A DNA stretch of 64,000 nucleotides, taken from positions 17,542,875-17,606,874 of the forward strand of contig OZ234495.1 in NCBI GenBank assembly GCA_965153455.1. The letters are read 5' to 3'. A model generated the notes under the pieces. It had not been told where the DNA came from. It worked only from the letters and a program-made list of their open reading frames with translations, and ran no database searches. Made by a program: the position numbers and the translations under genes. Positions 37,788 to 49,500 of the stretch are shown in pieces; within the stretch, counting starts at the first letter, position 1, and each line of letters starts with the position of its first letter. The DNA is from Sphagnum compactum. Its lineage: Eukaryota; Bryophyta; Sphagnopsida; Sphagnales.

Positions 37788-38789
37788 ATGGCGCTCGCTG
37801 TTGTCGAGAAGAGTGGGCTGAAACGGATGAGGGAAGATGTGGCGCTGATCCATGATGGTGGGGAAATGGACGAGGATGGAGCTTCTCCTCCTGCCAGCAA
37901 GTGGCAGATTCTTGATCATCCTCCGCCGCCGCTTGCTGGGGCTGTTCTTGATGTGACTGTGAATCCGAGAGGTGGGAGCAGCACCTCTAGCAATGAATGT
38001 GTATCGGCTGTCACCGGCGGCTGCGGCGTGGAAGAGGAGGGGCCTACTGGCAGTACTGCAGTTCTGAGAGAGTTGGAGGAATGTTTAGTTGCAGACGACG
38101 AAGAACAAGTCGGTTCGTCAGAGAGTAGCGCGGTGAGCGAAGAAGAGAATGCGGCTCGAAGAGTTCTGAGGAGCCTGGAACAAGAGTTGGGCTTGTCATC
38201 TGAGTCTTGTGAGAAGGGGGATCAGGCCGCGGTTTCCAGCATCAACGCGCCTTCCGCACCACCACCACCACCCTCCTGTGCCGAAGCCTTTGCTGCAGGC
38301 TCCTGCTGGGCGGACGACATGTGGAACATGCACGGATTCTCTAGCGCTGATTTGGAATCCGTCGGCTGTTCCACCACCAGCGGCAGTAGTCTGACGACGG
38401 GGGATGATGATCATCTGGCTGTATGTGATGACTCGCAATTTGACATTCTTCTTCCCATGCTGAACCACCATGGGAGCAGCAGCAATGACGTGGTTGTTCC
38501 GGTTGTTGAGATGTGCAACAACATGGCGGCACCTGGAGGAGGAACGGTTCCTCCTGCCGTCGCCGTCGATGAGACGCTGGAAAGCCTACAGAATTCAGTA
38601 AGCTGGGCCTTGGAAGAAGGATTTGACGATTACTCAGGATTCTCTGACATCGCTGTTGGAGACGAAGAATGGATGACTCCTGTGGTAGACAATCTCGACT
38701 TCCTTTTGGATTCCACAACAGCTTACGCGACGACCATCACCGCCCCATTTATTGAAGAGGCGTCTGCCGTAGGTACCCCTCTGATCTGA
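37788..38789 (+). CDS. Acidic 333-residue protein of unknown family, possibly a nuclear regulator
   Basis: Intact single-exon frame. The ATG at 37788 is in good context (G at -3 and +4) and the frame ends with TGA at 38787. Family not recognised. Visible parts: a basic patch LKRMRED at residues 11-17 that could be a small nuclear signal, a first acidic helix-like block (LRELEECLVADDEE, 93-106), a second (AARRVLRSLEQELGL, 122-136), a Pro run at 158-162, a Trp/Met/Phe-bearing segment CWADDMWNMHGF (173-184), DDSQFDILLPML (214-225), and a strongly acidic Trp-containing tail (VSWALEEGFDDYSGF, 271-285, and DEEWMTP through NLDFLL, 292-307). No signal peptide or membrane span. Acidic blocks studded with bulky hydrophobics resemble transcription activation regions; this is an inference. 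Codon use is GC-rich, unlike the spacer, supporting a real gene. Confidence 0.85.
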   Translation: MALAVVEKSGLKRMREDVALIHDGGEMDEDGASPPASKWQILDHPPPPLAGAVLDVTVNPRGGSSTSSNECVSAVTGGCGVEEEGPTGSTAVLRELEECLVADDEEQVGSSESSAVSEEENAARRVLRSLEQELGLSSESCEKGDQAAVSSINAPSAPPPPPSCAEAFAAGSCWADDMWNMHGFSSADLESVGCSTTSGSSLTTGDDDHLAVCDDSQFDILLPMLNHHGSSSNDVVVPVVEMCNNMAAPGGGTVPPAVAVDETLESLQNSVSWALEEGFDDYSGFSDIAVGDEEWMTPVVDNLDFLLDSTTAYATTITAPFIEEASAVGTPLI

Positions 38790-39390
38790 AGAAAGAGAGA
38801 GTAGCACTAGTGTGCATGCAGCAAGCAATCGACAAGTACCCATCGGAGCTTCCTCTCTTCTAAGCATCATCGGCTGTTACCCATCCGCAGCAATCGAGAA
38901 GCACGCACACGCACCTTAGCTTGCGACGGCAATCGATATCTGTGCGAAAATCCGAACTCCGATTTTTGGTTTCTTTTCCTCATCGGCATTACAAGGCGAT
39001 GTATGATCGATCGTGAGAGAGTGAGAGAGAGATGCTTCTGCGGGCTGAAAGGACTTCTTCGCACGGAGCGACGGGGGGAGGGAGGGGAGACGGCGGGCGG
39101 GGCCGGGCGCGCGCGGCCGGGCGGGGCTGTGGACCGGGCTTTGGTTTTTTTCTTGTACCATGCCACCGTATTGTACCGTATGTGAGGGTACATAACGACG
39201 ACAGGTATGTACGTATATATGTACGTATGTGTGTAGGAAGCGGAGGAGTTTTCCCAGTTTGTTCAATACTGTTGTAAATACACCAGATTTTTCTACATTT
39301 TGAACTGTGGTCACATTGACCTATCATCCACCGGATGGATGTAATGTTTTGATCTCTTATCAATCAATGAAGTGAAAAAACAGATTTTTG
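38790..39390 (+). other. Probable 3' untranslated region of the acidic-protein gene
   Basis: Continues the GC-rich island to about 39140, with an extreme GC block at 39061-39131, then TACGTA-rich alternating sequence (39205-39236). The AATGAA at 39365-39370 could serve as a polyadenylation signal. AT-rich spacer resumes by about 39400. Confidence 0.5.
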
Positions 39391-40147
39391 TTTGTTAGGA
39401 TCCAACTTTTTTTTCTTTTGGGCAACCGAAAAAAAAAAATTTACAATCTCTGAATTTGTTGTGTATGATCAAGTGTCTTTTTAAAAAATTGACCAATTTT
39501 ACAAAAAAAATTGACCTGAAAGATCTGATTCCAACTCATGCAATGGATTTTTGTGGAATTTTTTTTAAAAAACCGCTAATTTTCCAGATTTTAATTTGTT
39601 TTTTGGTAGTCAAAAATATAAAAGGCTTCTTCAATTTTTTTACTTTCACATCTGGTCTGGTCTATAGTCAAATTTGGCTAAATCTTTCTTGTGGATGATC
39701 CCCAGTACATGGAATGCTACAATGTAGATTGTTACCAAGCCTAAAATGTAGTTTGGATTAGTCATGGAAATGTAGTTTGTAGTTGTAATTTTGTAATATG
39801 TACCGTCAAATACACACACACCTGTGCATTAGGCACGGGGTTCAAACTAATTTAATTTATAATTGAAATGGGCTTTGGGATTTTATTTTTACCATGGTAA
39901 AAGCCTCAAATTTCTCACTTAAATTGCTTCTAAACATTAGAAATATCCAGTGCTAAGACTATACCAACCATGGTCTGAGTCCAATCTAACATTTTTGTGG
40001 ATGTTATGGTCACAAAAAAGGCCTCACTCCAAAATGTACCAGCACCCAGCTTCCAACACTGACAAAGCAAATAATTAAAATTTTCCAAAAACAACCTTCT
40101 TTTTTGTTTTGAAAGAATTAACTCTTTCAGGATTCAACTGCCATCTC
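39391..40147. other. AT-rich spacer with no recognised gene
   Basis: T/A-homopolymer-rich. TAGTCAAATTTGGCTAAATC at about 39666 echoes the dispersed AT-rich repeat core. Confidence 0.4.
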
Positions 40148-40290
40148 TTCTGATATTGTCATATGAGTAGTGAAATTATTCAAATTGTACAAAATGATCA
40201 CATTGGCAAAAAAATTATGATCATATTATCACAACAAAATTATTTCAATGTTTAAAGACAAAACCAACCTTAAAAGGTCGTAAGGTAGTA
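40148..40290 (+). repeat. Dispersed repeat family R7, copy 3
   Basis: TGATATTGTCATATGAGTAG and GTGAAATTATTCAAATTG match the 26.47-kb copy directly and the 7.3-kb copy inverted; similarity continues through TTATTTCAATG and AAACCAACCTTA. Confidence 0.55.
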
Positions 40291-40689
40291 CTTTGAACTT
40301 GGGGATTGCAGCTTCAGCTGGGAAGAAGATAAAATGGAATTGGTAATAGTACCATGTGTCCACAAAGGACATACAAATGGAATGGGTAGTGGTACTACAA
40401 ATTGTGTTTGGGCACTGACTCAAGTGAGTACTTAGTAGTTGGGAAGAGAAGTGCATTCTTTCTCCTCAGCTCTAGTTAGGGTTGTGGTTTTTTGGTAAAA
40501 CTGTGGAAAGTACTTTGTTTTAAAATTTTGCACAAGAACTCCATGAACTACCAGCAACAGCTCCATCAGGCAGCCGTAAACTTGTCCTCTCTATAGTTTA
40601 TTTTGGATGAGGTACAGCCATTTAATGACCAAGAGGTCCGTAATGCCAGTTTATCGGCACACGATTCAGTGCTTGTGAAGGGTATGTAT

Positions 40690-40860
40690 TGAAGAGTGTT
40701 TTTGGAGACAAGTTTTGGTTGTTTTTGAATTTGGGAAAAAGCAAGCCAAAATTTGGGAATGATTATTTGGACTTTTTTTTGTTTCCTTAGTGTAAAATTG
40801 ACTAGTTTTGTGGAATTTTTAGAAAAATGGGCCAAATTTTCAATGCGTATCATAAAATTG
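40690..40860 (-). repeat. Dispersed AT-rich repeat, copy 3 (inverted)
   Basis: CCTTAGTGTAAAATTGACTA (40784-40803) is the inverse of the TAGTCAA...TTTACACTA core of the 6.5-kb copy, flanked by the same TTTGGGAA/GGAATTTTT motifs. Confidence 0.5.
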
Positions 40861-41149
40861 AAAAACCACGGTAATAAATGTCAAAATGATTAGATACCCT
40901 TGATTGGTGTAAGTGACTGTATTTAATTAGTCTCTCACATTATTATATTGTTTCATTTTTCATGTTTGTGGGTGTGGATTGGGAAATGGGGGGTATGGGT
41001 GCAATTGCTCTGAGAGGAACTTCGCTGGGGGCATTGTACAACAAAAAAATTTTGGATGAAAGAAAAGTCAAAACATGTCAATTTGGCTCAACAAAATGGT
41101 TTTGTCTCAGCATTTTTGCACTCGATGATGATGGCAAAAGGCACAGCAA

Positions 41150-41352
41150 AGCTTAACACCTATTGTTGATTGGCTAGATTGTTTGATTGGTCCAGATGGG
41201 TTGTTATTTGTAGTTCCCTACCTTTTTGGTGGGCATCCCAGTTTCAATTTTTATGTTGGAGGTTGGGAAAAAAAAAGTACCTACCTACCATGTAATGTTA
41301 GTATTGTTGTGGGGCCACATACATAACATACCAAGCATGGGTGGAGATGCTT
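41150..41352. mobile_element. MITE copy related to 5557-5935
   Basis: GATTGGTCCAGATGGGTTG, GTAGTTCCC, GGTTGGGAAAAAAAAAGTA and the right end GGTGGAGATGCT (41341-41351) follow the order of the 5.56-kb element. The left end is not preserved or lies before 41100. Confidence 0.55.
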
Positions 41353-44339
41353 CTGAATTCAATTCTAAACAACACTGCAAATTTGTCACACCACCTGCTT
41401 TTGTCTCACTGGGAAGTCCTTTATAGAAACCACTACCAATCTTCAACATGTGGCAAGATCTTATGTGGCTACTTGAGCCTTTTTTTCTACTAGATGCTGT
41501 GGAGATCCAAATCCCAGGCACATTATTATGGATTAGAAGTTTGGCTTTGAGTGTGGCACAACATATTCTTGACATTTTTCTCACACATACACACATATAC
41601 ATGACTCAAGCAACACATGTTTGTTGCTGTTGGCCAAACAAGCCTCCCCACCCACAACCTCATCCATTAGAATTTAGGGTTTTATCATGTAAAAGAACTG
41701 CTTTAGGGTAACTGGAGATATTCAGGAACAACTTTCTTGTCTGATCTAGGGTGTTCTTTTATATTGATGCCTAATCTTCTTTAAAGGTGGAGCTCACAGA
41801 AGAGAGTGTGTGACACAAGTCTCTGCATCCACCATCCATCTCCATGATCTAAAGGCTGTGAGAAAGCCACATATCTCCATATCATGATGGAGGAACATTA
41901 TTGGAGCAATGATAAATACTCACTCTCTCAGAGTTTGCTTGTGGGGTTTTCTTTTAAATTTTTTTAAAAAAAAAAACCTAAAACTAGTTACGAACTATAG
42001 GACCTTGGTGTTTGCACTCTGGTAAAGCACCTGTAGAATTTGTTCAGTGTATCTGGAAGGCACTTTATCAAGCGGAATCTATCCTCCACAAATGTGACAG
42101 CACTTCAAAAAAACAAAATGCCCGGTGCAGGTATTTTGCTTTTTTGAAACACCCCACCTCTTTTTTCTTTTGCTGTTGTTACCGTGGATGAAGTTCTCAC
42201 AAAAAGAACGGCCAGTTTCAGCATAATTGGGCATCAAAACACATAACCGAGAATGAAAATTTTACAAAACAAAAGAACTGGGACCCAAACTAGCTTTTCC
42301 ACCAGTTTTGGTGGTAAATTGAGTTTCATCCTGTCTTTCCTTGTTCTTGAGCGCCTCCACTGCTGCTGCTACATATATTTCCACTGCTCCTACCTGTAGA
42401 ACTACTACAATTACTCTTGAACCAAGTTGTGCATTAAAATGCTGAGTTTCAGCATTTCATAATGAAGATTTAATCAAATTTCCTTACTTTCCTGATACCA
42501 CTGAAAGAGGGGGTGAAAACAGAGGGTGACTTTCCGGATAACTCTATTACTCATATCAAGTTTTAAGATAAAATCAGGATCTTGGAGTCCAAATTCAACA
42601 CTTCCCCAGAAAATATTGTCACTAAGAGGTCTCGCTCTTTAAGGTCAAGGTACCAGTGAAACTTAGGTGCCGTTTCACCTCGGCCCAACCACTATCTTTT
42701 GGTTTGGACATGCTTGCAACAAGAAATGGACTCCAAATTTTGTATGGGAGTCATGGATGTTTTGGGTCCCAGATAATCCAAAATTTCCATGACTTAATTG
42801 TTGTGAAACAACTTGTAATCATTTTTTTAATATAATAATTAACTTGGAATCATTTATCCATGTGAATGCAATGAGCATGCTGCTGAAAGTATGATTGATA
42901 TTAATTAATATGTTCAGTTACTTAGTACAAAAACAGAATTGTGAAATAATGGGCAACACTATTCCCATGCACTGTCTCACATTGCAGCTACTGCCATTGA
43001 AAAAAAATTATTTTTCTGTAAAATTATTTTTGATGTGAGCTGAAAAGAAGAAGACGAGGTCTAGGTGAGTAGGTACCTATTATTACTAGGTACCTACCTC
43101 CTGTCCAAAAGAGAGACCATGTGTTCCTTCCACCAGAAGTCACACCAGTTTATATTTCATCCAAAAACATTACTCTAGTTTAAGGGGGTCAGCTTCAACA
43201 CATGTTTGTCAAATAATTAATTTTGAACATTCCATGACCAAAAATAAATAAAATTTCTCGAATAGTCCAATATTTTCTCTATTTACTTCACCAAAAAAAG
43301 AAATTCTTAGAAATTTTTTAAAGAAAATTTTAACATTTCTACAAATAATGTAGTACCGTCAAAGCGGCAAAGGTATTACCCTTTTGATTAGAAATGCTGA
43401 AATTTTTTTCAAATTTTTTCCAATAATTTTTTTTTGTGAAGGAAAATATTGAATATTGAAATATAATTTATTTATTGAAATATAAAAAATATAAAAATAA
43501 ATAAATTATTCAATAGAAAATTGTCAAAGCTGCCAAAGCTTCTCTCTTTTTTGTTTTTTTTGGAGTCATACTCCAAATAAATCTTCTAAATATTATTGGG
43601 GGCAACTTGTGCAGGTCTGTGTAAGAGTGAGTTTCTGACCCAAGTACTAACCCCATGCTCTCTCACCTACCACAGTGGAGTAAGATCCATGTTTTCAGAC
43701 TTTTACAAAATGTCTCTTCCAAATGTTAAAAGTTGATGGTTCAACTCATGAACATATTCTAGGTCATGTGAATTGTTCCAAAGAAGCAAGTGGGCCAAGA
43801 TGCCAGGCAACCCTATAATTGGGCAGTTCTGAATCCGTATCAAAGGGTGAAGCTTCACAATGGGGATAGAATGGAATAGGATTAAGAAGTTATGCGAGCA
43901 TGAGAGGTGTGGTGCATCCAGCAACAAGCAAATCCAGGGCCACTCCTTTTGGGCTTTGTTTTATCACACTCATGCTTAGCCGGGGATTTTTTTTAAATTT
44001 TTAATTTAAAAAAATATTAATTTATATTCTTTGGCTTTGGAAGAGCAGCTGCCAACTTCCTTATTGCCAAGCTATCTAGGTTGAATATTTTTATTTTTTT
44101 TTAAAAGAGGTGTTGCTGTTAGTTTGGGGGGATGGACTTTTTAAAAGTCACACAAATAACTTTGGAAACATATTACTTTTACTTCAAGTAATCCCGTGCC
44201 ACACAACACAAAGAAGAATACCGTCGGTGTGAAATATTCCCACCTAAACTCCTACTATGATGGCCATGTAGGGAGGCCACCCGTAAATCCCCAAGAGAAG
44301 AAAGGCCTTCCCATTCGAGAGTAGAAGCAAAGACACATT
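41353..44339. other. Spacer with no recognised gene
   Basis: No coding pattern. Contains a short CTAGGTGAGTAGGTACCTA region near 43065-43100 and AT-rich inverted stretches near 43.4-43.5 kb. Confidence 0.4.
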
Positions 44340-44412
44340 TTTGGACTAGAATCTGATTGTAGGGAGCGTCTTGCTAACGTAGCACTATGCCATTGGACAA
44401 GAGCTCCTCTAT
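44340..44412 (-). mobile_element. tRNA-derived SINE-like head
   Basis: The minus strand has box-A-like TGGCATAGTGCTA (44380-44392) then box-B-like AGATTCTAGTCC (44343-44354), with spacing normal for a polymerase III promoter. The body would extend toward 44220. It is distinct in sequence from the 12.4 and 22.2-kb modules. Confidence 0.55.
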
Positions 44413-44591
44413 TATATTAAATATTTTGTTGCCTTCTGAAGACATTTTCACACTTTGGTAATATTTGTTTTGCACGTTTTTGGTCACTAGTTGGCTGAAC
44501 CTCATAACTCACTCTCTTCTTCTTCTTCTGTGTCCCATCACCCGGAAGTTCAGCACTCCAATAAAATCAGTTATGTCTGATACCCAAAAAG

Positions 44592-44722
44592 GAGAGCACA
44601 CAAGTTACTTACTACTATGAATAGTCTTGATGCCATGAATTTGTCAAGGTGCATAAAAGGACTGTGAAATAATCTCAGTGCTCATGCACCTCGACAATTC
44701 ATGGTATAACTTGTGGACTCTC
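44592..44722. mobile_element. 131-bp inverted-repeat element (MITE)
   Basis: Outer arms GAGAGCACACAAGTTAC (44592-44608) and GTATAACTTGTGGACTCTC (44704-44722) pair, as do inner arms CCATGAATTTGTCAAGGTGC (44633-44652) and ATGCACCTCGACAATTCATG (44684-44703). Almost the whole element folds into one long hairpin. Confidence 0.7.
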
Positions 44723-44725
44723 ACC

Positions 44726-45310
44726 AATTACTTAGTCCAATGACCATACCAATGTTGCCAAGCTCCTTGTTTTGTTCCAATTGCTCTATCATACTGAGAT
44801 TATTTTATCGTATTTCCCTTTTTTGTTTCATGTTTAAGTGTTTACAAAAAGTTTCTAATTGTTAAAGTGTTTTTCTGTTTTTTTTTTTTTTTTTCTAGTT
44901 TTTTTCTTTTTTTAAATATATATTTGTTCTGTTTGGATGGATGACGGGATGGATGATGAATGGATGGAAAGCTTCATTTCATCCCGACGTCCTTTACTAT
45001 ATGTAATTACATGGTTTCATCATAAAGTCTGAGCCACTAAAGCATTGGGCGAGATTGGTTTTTGGGCAAGGACGTTGCTAAGGTGTTTCCTGAAGGGAGA
45101 ACCCATTCACACCCTACCTATTTTGCTAGCCATGGACGGCCAAACGAATGGACAGAAGGACGACGGGACGAATTCAGGGGAAGCTTCATTTTTCATCTTG
45201 ACGTCCTTTAATATATGTAATTAATTGTAAACTTTGTGCTATTGAGAGTTACCTACTCTAATGACCACACCCATGTTCCCAAGTGCTTTGATTTTGTTCC
45301 GATTGCTCCC
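44726..45310 (+). repeat. Shuffled direct repeats A-B-B'-A'
   Basis: Segment A (44726-44787, with CCAATGTTGCCAAGC) recurs at 45249-45309. Segment B (44939-45010, with GAAAGCTTCATTTCATCC and GACGTCCTTTA) recurs at 45159-45223. All copies are in the same orientation, but the order of A and B is reversed in the second half. Confidence 0.7.
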
Positions 45311-46900
45311 ATTCACCTCCAGTTATTAGTGTGAAAGACATATTAAGTTACTTTGCACGAGAAGGGACGAACAAATAAAGGAACTGGCAAAGACTAAAGG
45401 GGCACCAAGGTCAATGCTGCCAGAGGATAGGGTGCTCAACAAGATCAGTTTGTTGTGATAAGGTTACAAGAGCAGGGTCATTAACTAAAACCCTTACAGA
45501 GCAAGACATCAAAGCCATCTGCAAAGCCCTCCTCAGTCTGACCCCCTCTGATCCTCAGTTTGCTGTTTCATGTCCAGTATGTATGTATGTAGTCATGCAC
45601 TAAGTCACCACAAAATCCAAAACCCTAAACCCTAGTTCACATAGTTTAGATGAAGTATGGGTTACTTATTAATATAGGGTTTTGGGGTTAGGATTTTTTG
45701 GGTCAAATGACCAGTGTCACAAGCAACCTTAGCACAACCACACGGCTCCATTCCAAGCGCACACAAAGCTTGCTCAGAAAGTTGGAAAAGAAAACACTCA
45801 CAAAGTGAGTGAGAAAGAAAAATACAATTTTTTTTGAAGAGATTCATGTGCCCAACAAGCTCATGGGGTTTGTGAAACCAGTTTCACACGGAGTTGTAAT
45901 GAAAATTTGAGTTTTGCAACCCATTGGGATACAATGTACTTTTTCATGCCTGATTTGGCATTAGGGCCTATGATTTGGGCAAACACAGACTTTTGATCCC
46001 ATGTTTGCCCCAACTTTACAAAAGCTATAATGTTTAGTTAGGGTTTAGAATTTAGGGTTCAGAGATTAGGGTTGGAAAAGCTGGGGATAACCCATCTATT
46101 GTGCCAAATTCAGCCATGTATGAAAATTACCTGGAACTACTGGATTGCAGATTGAAACACATAGAATACCCTAAACTGGTGGGTGTTAATAAGTTGGAAA
46201 TTTCAATTAGCCCATGAAGCACTGGATACACCACACATCAACTAACCTGACAACACTCCATTACAGTCCCATGATCAGCAATAATAATTTGATTGTGCAA
46301 ATAACAACAAACACTAAACTCATATGTGATATTTGAAGAATGGGTTTCACACAAATTTTTCCTCCCAGACACCTTACCCTCACTCACCAGCCATTATGGC
46401 TATGCAAGGGGCCTGTGACATGATTTGAAGCCAGAGGCATTCATTTGTATCTTGGGCCTTTATGGTGAATACTCCATTGAATATTGCTGAGAAGAACTTG
46501 GGTGTCATTTTTTATTCATGTGTGTGTGCATTTATTTGTGCCCCCTTTATTACATGGATAGATGAGCTTTGGTACCATTGAGTAGTGAGATTCATGTGCA
46601 TATATTCTGTGCCACCTTCCACACATGGATAGTACACACCTTTGGTACTATCATTGAAGTGACTTAGAGACCTTTAGGGAGCACCTTTTTTGTGACAACA
46701 GTTCAAAATGGCATGTATGTTAAATTTTGGATGAAGTGAAAGTCACAAGGATGGATGTAAAAATTGGCTCAACATGCCAAATTTTGGATGAAATCAAATT
46801 CACAATGATGTAAAAATGGGCTCAACTCTTGTAAATTAATGCAAGAAATATATTTAAATTTTAATATGATAAATAGTAATATTGCCTCAAATATAGTGCG
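45311..46900. other. Spacer with no recognised gene; telomere-like patches
   Basis: AACCCTAAACCCTAG near 45620 and TTAGGG-containing sequence at 46034-46075 (GTTAGGGTTTAG, TTTAGGGTT) resemble the plant telomere unit but are too short and degenerate to be an interstitial telomere array. No gene recognised. Confidence 0.45.
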
Positions 46901-46904
46901 ATTG

Positions 46905-47265
46905 CTTGAGATGCTCTTACTCGCCCAATATCCTATGCAATGTCCAACATAATAAGCATGATTTGCTCTAATTACTAATGGGTTACTTGATTCACAATAC
47001 TAGCCCCACAAACAACCACTCTCTCTTTTTTACATGCAATGGGGCTACTCATTTGTCAATGTACCAAAGTGTTATTATTTTTCACAATAATAATTACTAA
47101 ATTTTGGTAGGAAGTGCTTAGGTACCATGAATTTTTGGCTTGGAATCAAGGACCATCCTTGTAGTAGACTTAGTCACAAAAAAAACATGATTCTTCATTC
47201 ATTCAAGTACCAAGGAAACATCACATGTTCCATTATTTTGGCCCTTAGAGCATCTTCAATCACAC
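46905..47265. mobile_element. Two MITE-like termini facing apart
   Basis: TTGAGATGCTCTTA at about 46907-46920 resembles a right end, and TTAGAGCATCTTCAAT at about 47247-47262 a left end, of the AGAGCATCTCCA family. The partner ends were not located. Confidence 0.4.
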
Positions 47266-49280
47266 TCCGTATTTGGGCCTCTATAAGTGTTTCCAATAAC
47301 CCACCATCAAGTGTTCAATTATTCCCACCCATAATCACATATAGTGATATGGGTATTGAATTCATTCCAAATGATTTGTAACAATGAAATATGTATGAAC
47401 TTAAAAAACTCATGTATCAAAATTTTCTTTTGAATATCTTAGACAAAGTTCAGTTTTTTCCAATTTAAAGTCCACAAATGGACAAAATTGAACCTTATTT
47501 ACATAAATCTTTTTGAGACTTGATTTGCACAGTTTATTTTTGCCCAAAATCTCCTTTTTTTTCCCCCACCCAAAGGTGCATGTTTTCCTCAAATTACTTG
47601 ACCTTTCTAAACTTCATGTAAGGCCACTCTTCCTACCCACTCGAGAATACTTGGTGGGGGTGAGGGGATTTGCCTTCCAACAATCCAAATTGTTGATCCC
47701 TGAAATTTTGTCAAATGAGAGAAGAAGGGCTAAGTGTTCATTGGATTTTGCAACCTAAAAAAGAAAGAAAATTAAGTCTAAATGGAAGTGGGTTAAGAGT
47801 TTGCCATTGGACTTGGCTTGATTGTTGAAGCCTTGAACCACACATGCTAATTGATCATTTCCCGTGTTGTGCAGATATTTGAGTTTATAAAGAACCATTG
47901 GTTTGGGTTCACATCATTCACTAATTATGTATTGACTTGGCCTAATGTTTAGTGTATGGTAGAAAGTAGGATCAAAGACCCTAATTTAAGTAAAACATTT
48001 ATCAATGAAAACATCCGTCTCTAAAGATGAACATTTTAATTGTTTTGTGAATGTTTTAAGTGCGCAAGCAAAAACAAACAAGATGATTAATTTGCATGCA
48101 TCATAGGTTGAGGGTTTATGGGGGCTTGTGATTGGCAATGTTGGATGGGTATCAAAAAAATGGGCTAAAGACCCGGGTAAGGTTTCAAGTTGGGTTTTTT
48201 AAGTTGAATATCACAAGGTCATACCCTTTTTGAACATGCTACCCCAAGTTGTTAATAAATGTTCAACTTTTATAGCCTTGGATTGGCCCCATGACTAAAA
48301 AAAAAGGATAACAACCAATTTGGGAAGCCAATCTCCAACAATTGAGGCCAATGTTCCAACATTTATTAATATCCTAACGCCAATGTTCTAGCATTTACTA
48401 GTAAATTGGGGCAAAAAAAACAAGCCAAAAATGCTCAAAATTGGTCCCAAGTTCTTTTGCCATAATTCCTAGTTTAAACCAGGCCTTATTTATCAACTTT
48501 CTAATTTTTGTAAAATATGATTGTGAGATCCTTGGACTTCAGGTGTGAAGATGTATCATACATTCATGAATTTATTTAGCATCAAAAAGAGAAGAAGTCT
48601 AGCAGATCATGCCTAAGTATGCCATCTTGTGATCATGCACATTCATTTTTCCATATTTTTGTGTAATTTTTTTAACTTAACAAAATAAAAATAACAAGTT
48701 TGAAATAAGATAACTTTTGAAAATTGGTATGTGAAAATTGCCTTTGAATATTGGCAAGTTTGAAATGCGTCAAACTCGACACTTTGAAACCTAAGGTGAA
48801 AATTGTTTTTCCAAATTTTTGAAACTTTGCTTATGTCTCTTGAAAATTAATTTTAAATTAAATTAAATTAAAGAATCAGGGTGGATCTTGTAAACTTTTC
48901 GAAAACCCAAACTCAATGGGTCTTTAAAAAAATGAGAACCGTCCAACATTGGTAATTAACAACCCCTTCATTATTTGTTTGTAGTCCTAGTTTGAGAACA
49001 CACACTCACACATGGGTTACACACACACACACAAAGCCTTGAAAATTGTTTCATGTTGAACTCAAAACTTGCATTGACAAACTAACAAATGTAAATTATG
49101 TTGTGTTTTGTGCAACAATCCATATTGATGTCCCAACCAATCCATACATTATTTACAAAAATGCATGGTTGAAAATTAAAAAGCAATGTAAAATCATATG
49201 TTTCAATATATATTTCAAAACATTAGATCTTAAATATTAAAGGGAACAACCACCAATTTCCTCATTAGCCCCAATTTAAC
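47266..49280. other. Spacer with no recognised gene
   Basis: Short open frames only; an AC run lies at about 49019-49033. Confidence 0.4.
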
Positions 49281-49281
49281 A

Positions 49282-49500
49282 GCTAGTTTTCAAATTGTAT
49301 TCAATGAATTTTGCTTTGTAATCCATAGGTAGACAATATTGTTTACATGTATGATACTTGCAAAAACAAGTACAAGATTCCTTATAACATCTAGTTTTCA
49401 AATCCTATTCAATGCATTTTACTTTATAATCCATAGATGGGGAATATTGTTTACATGTATGATTTTTTTTTATGAAAAAAACAAGGACTCCTTATAAAGA
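49282..49500 (+). repeat. 108-bp tandem duplication
   Basis: CTAGTTTTCAAA begins at 49283 and again at 49391. Both copies continue through TATTCAATG, TAATCCATAG and AATATTGTTTACATGTATGA, with about ten differences. Confidence 0.9.

Noticed and set aside
41794-41813. miR156-like string ACAGAAGAGAGTG
   Set aside because: Thirteen contiguous bases match the mature miR156 core, but the seed position 2 and the last five bases differ, and the possible partner arm near 41930 pairs poorly. Probably chance in a GA-rich patch.
46034-46075. Interstitial telomere array
   Set aside because: Only a few TTTAGGG-like units, interrupted and degenerate; similar short patches occur by chance in AT-rich plant DNA.
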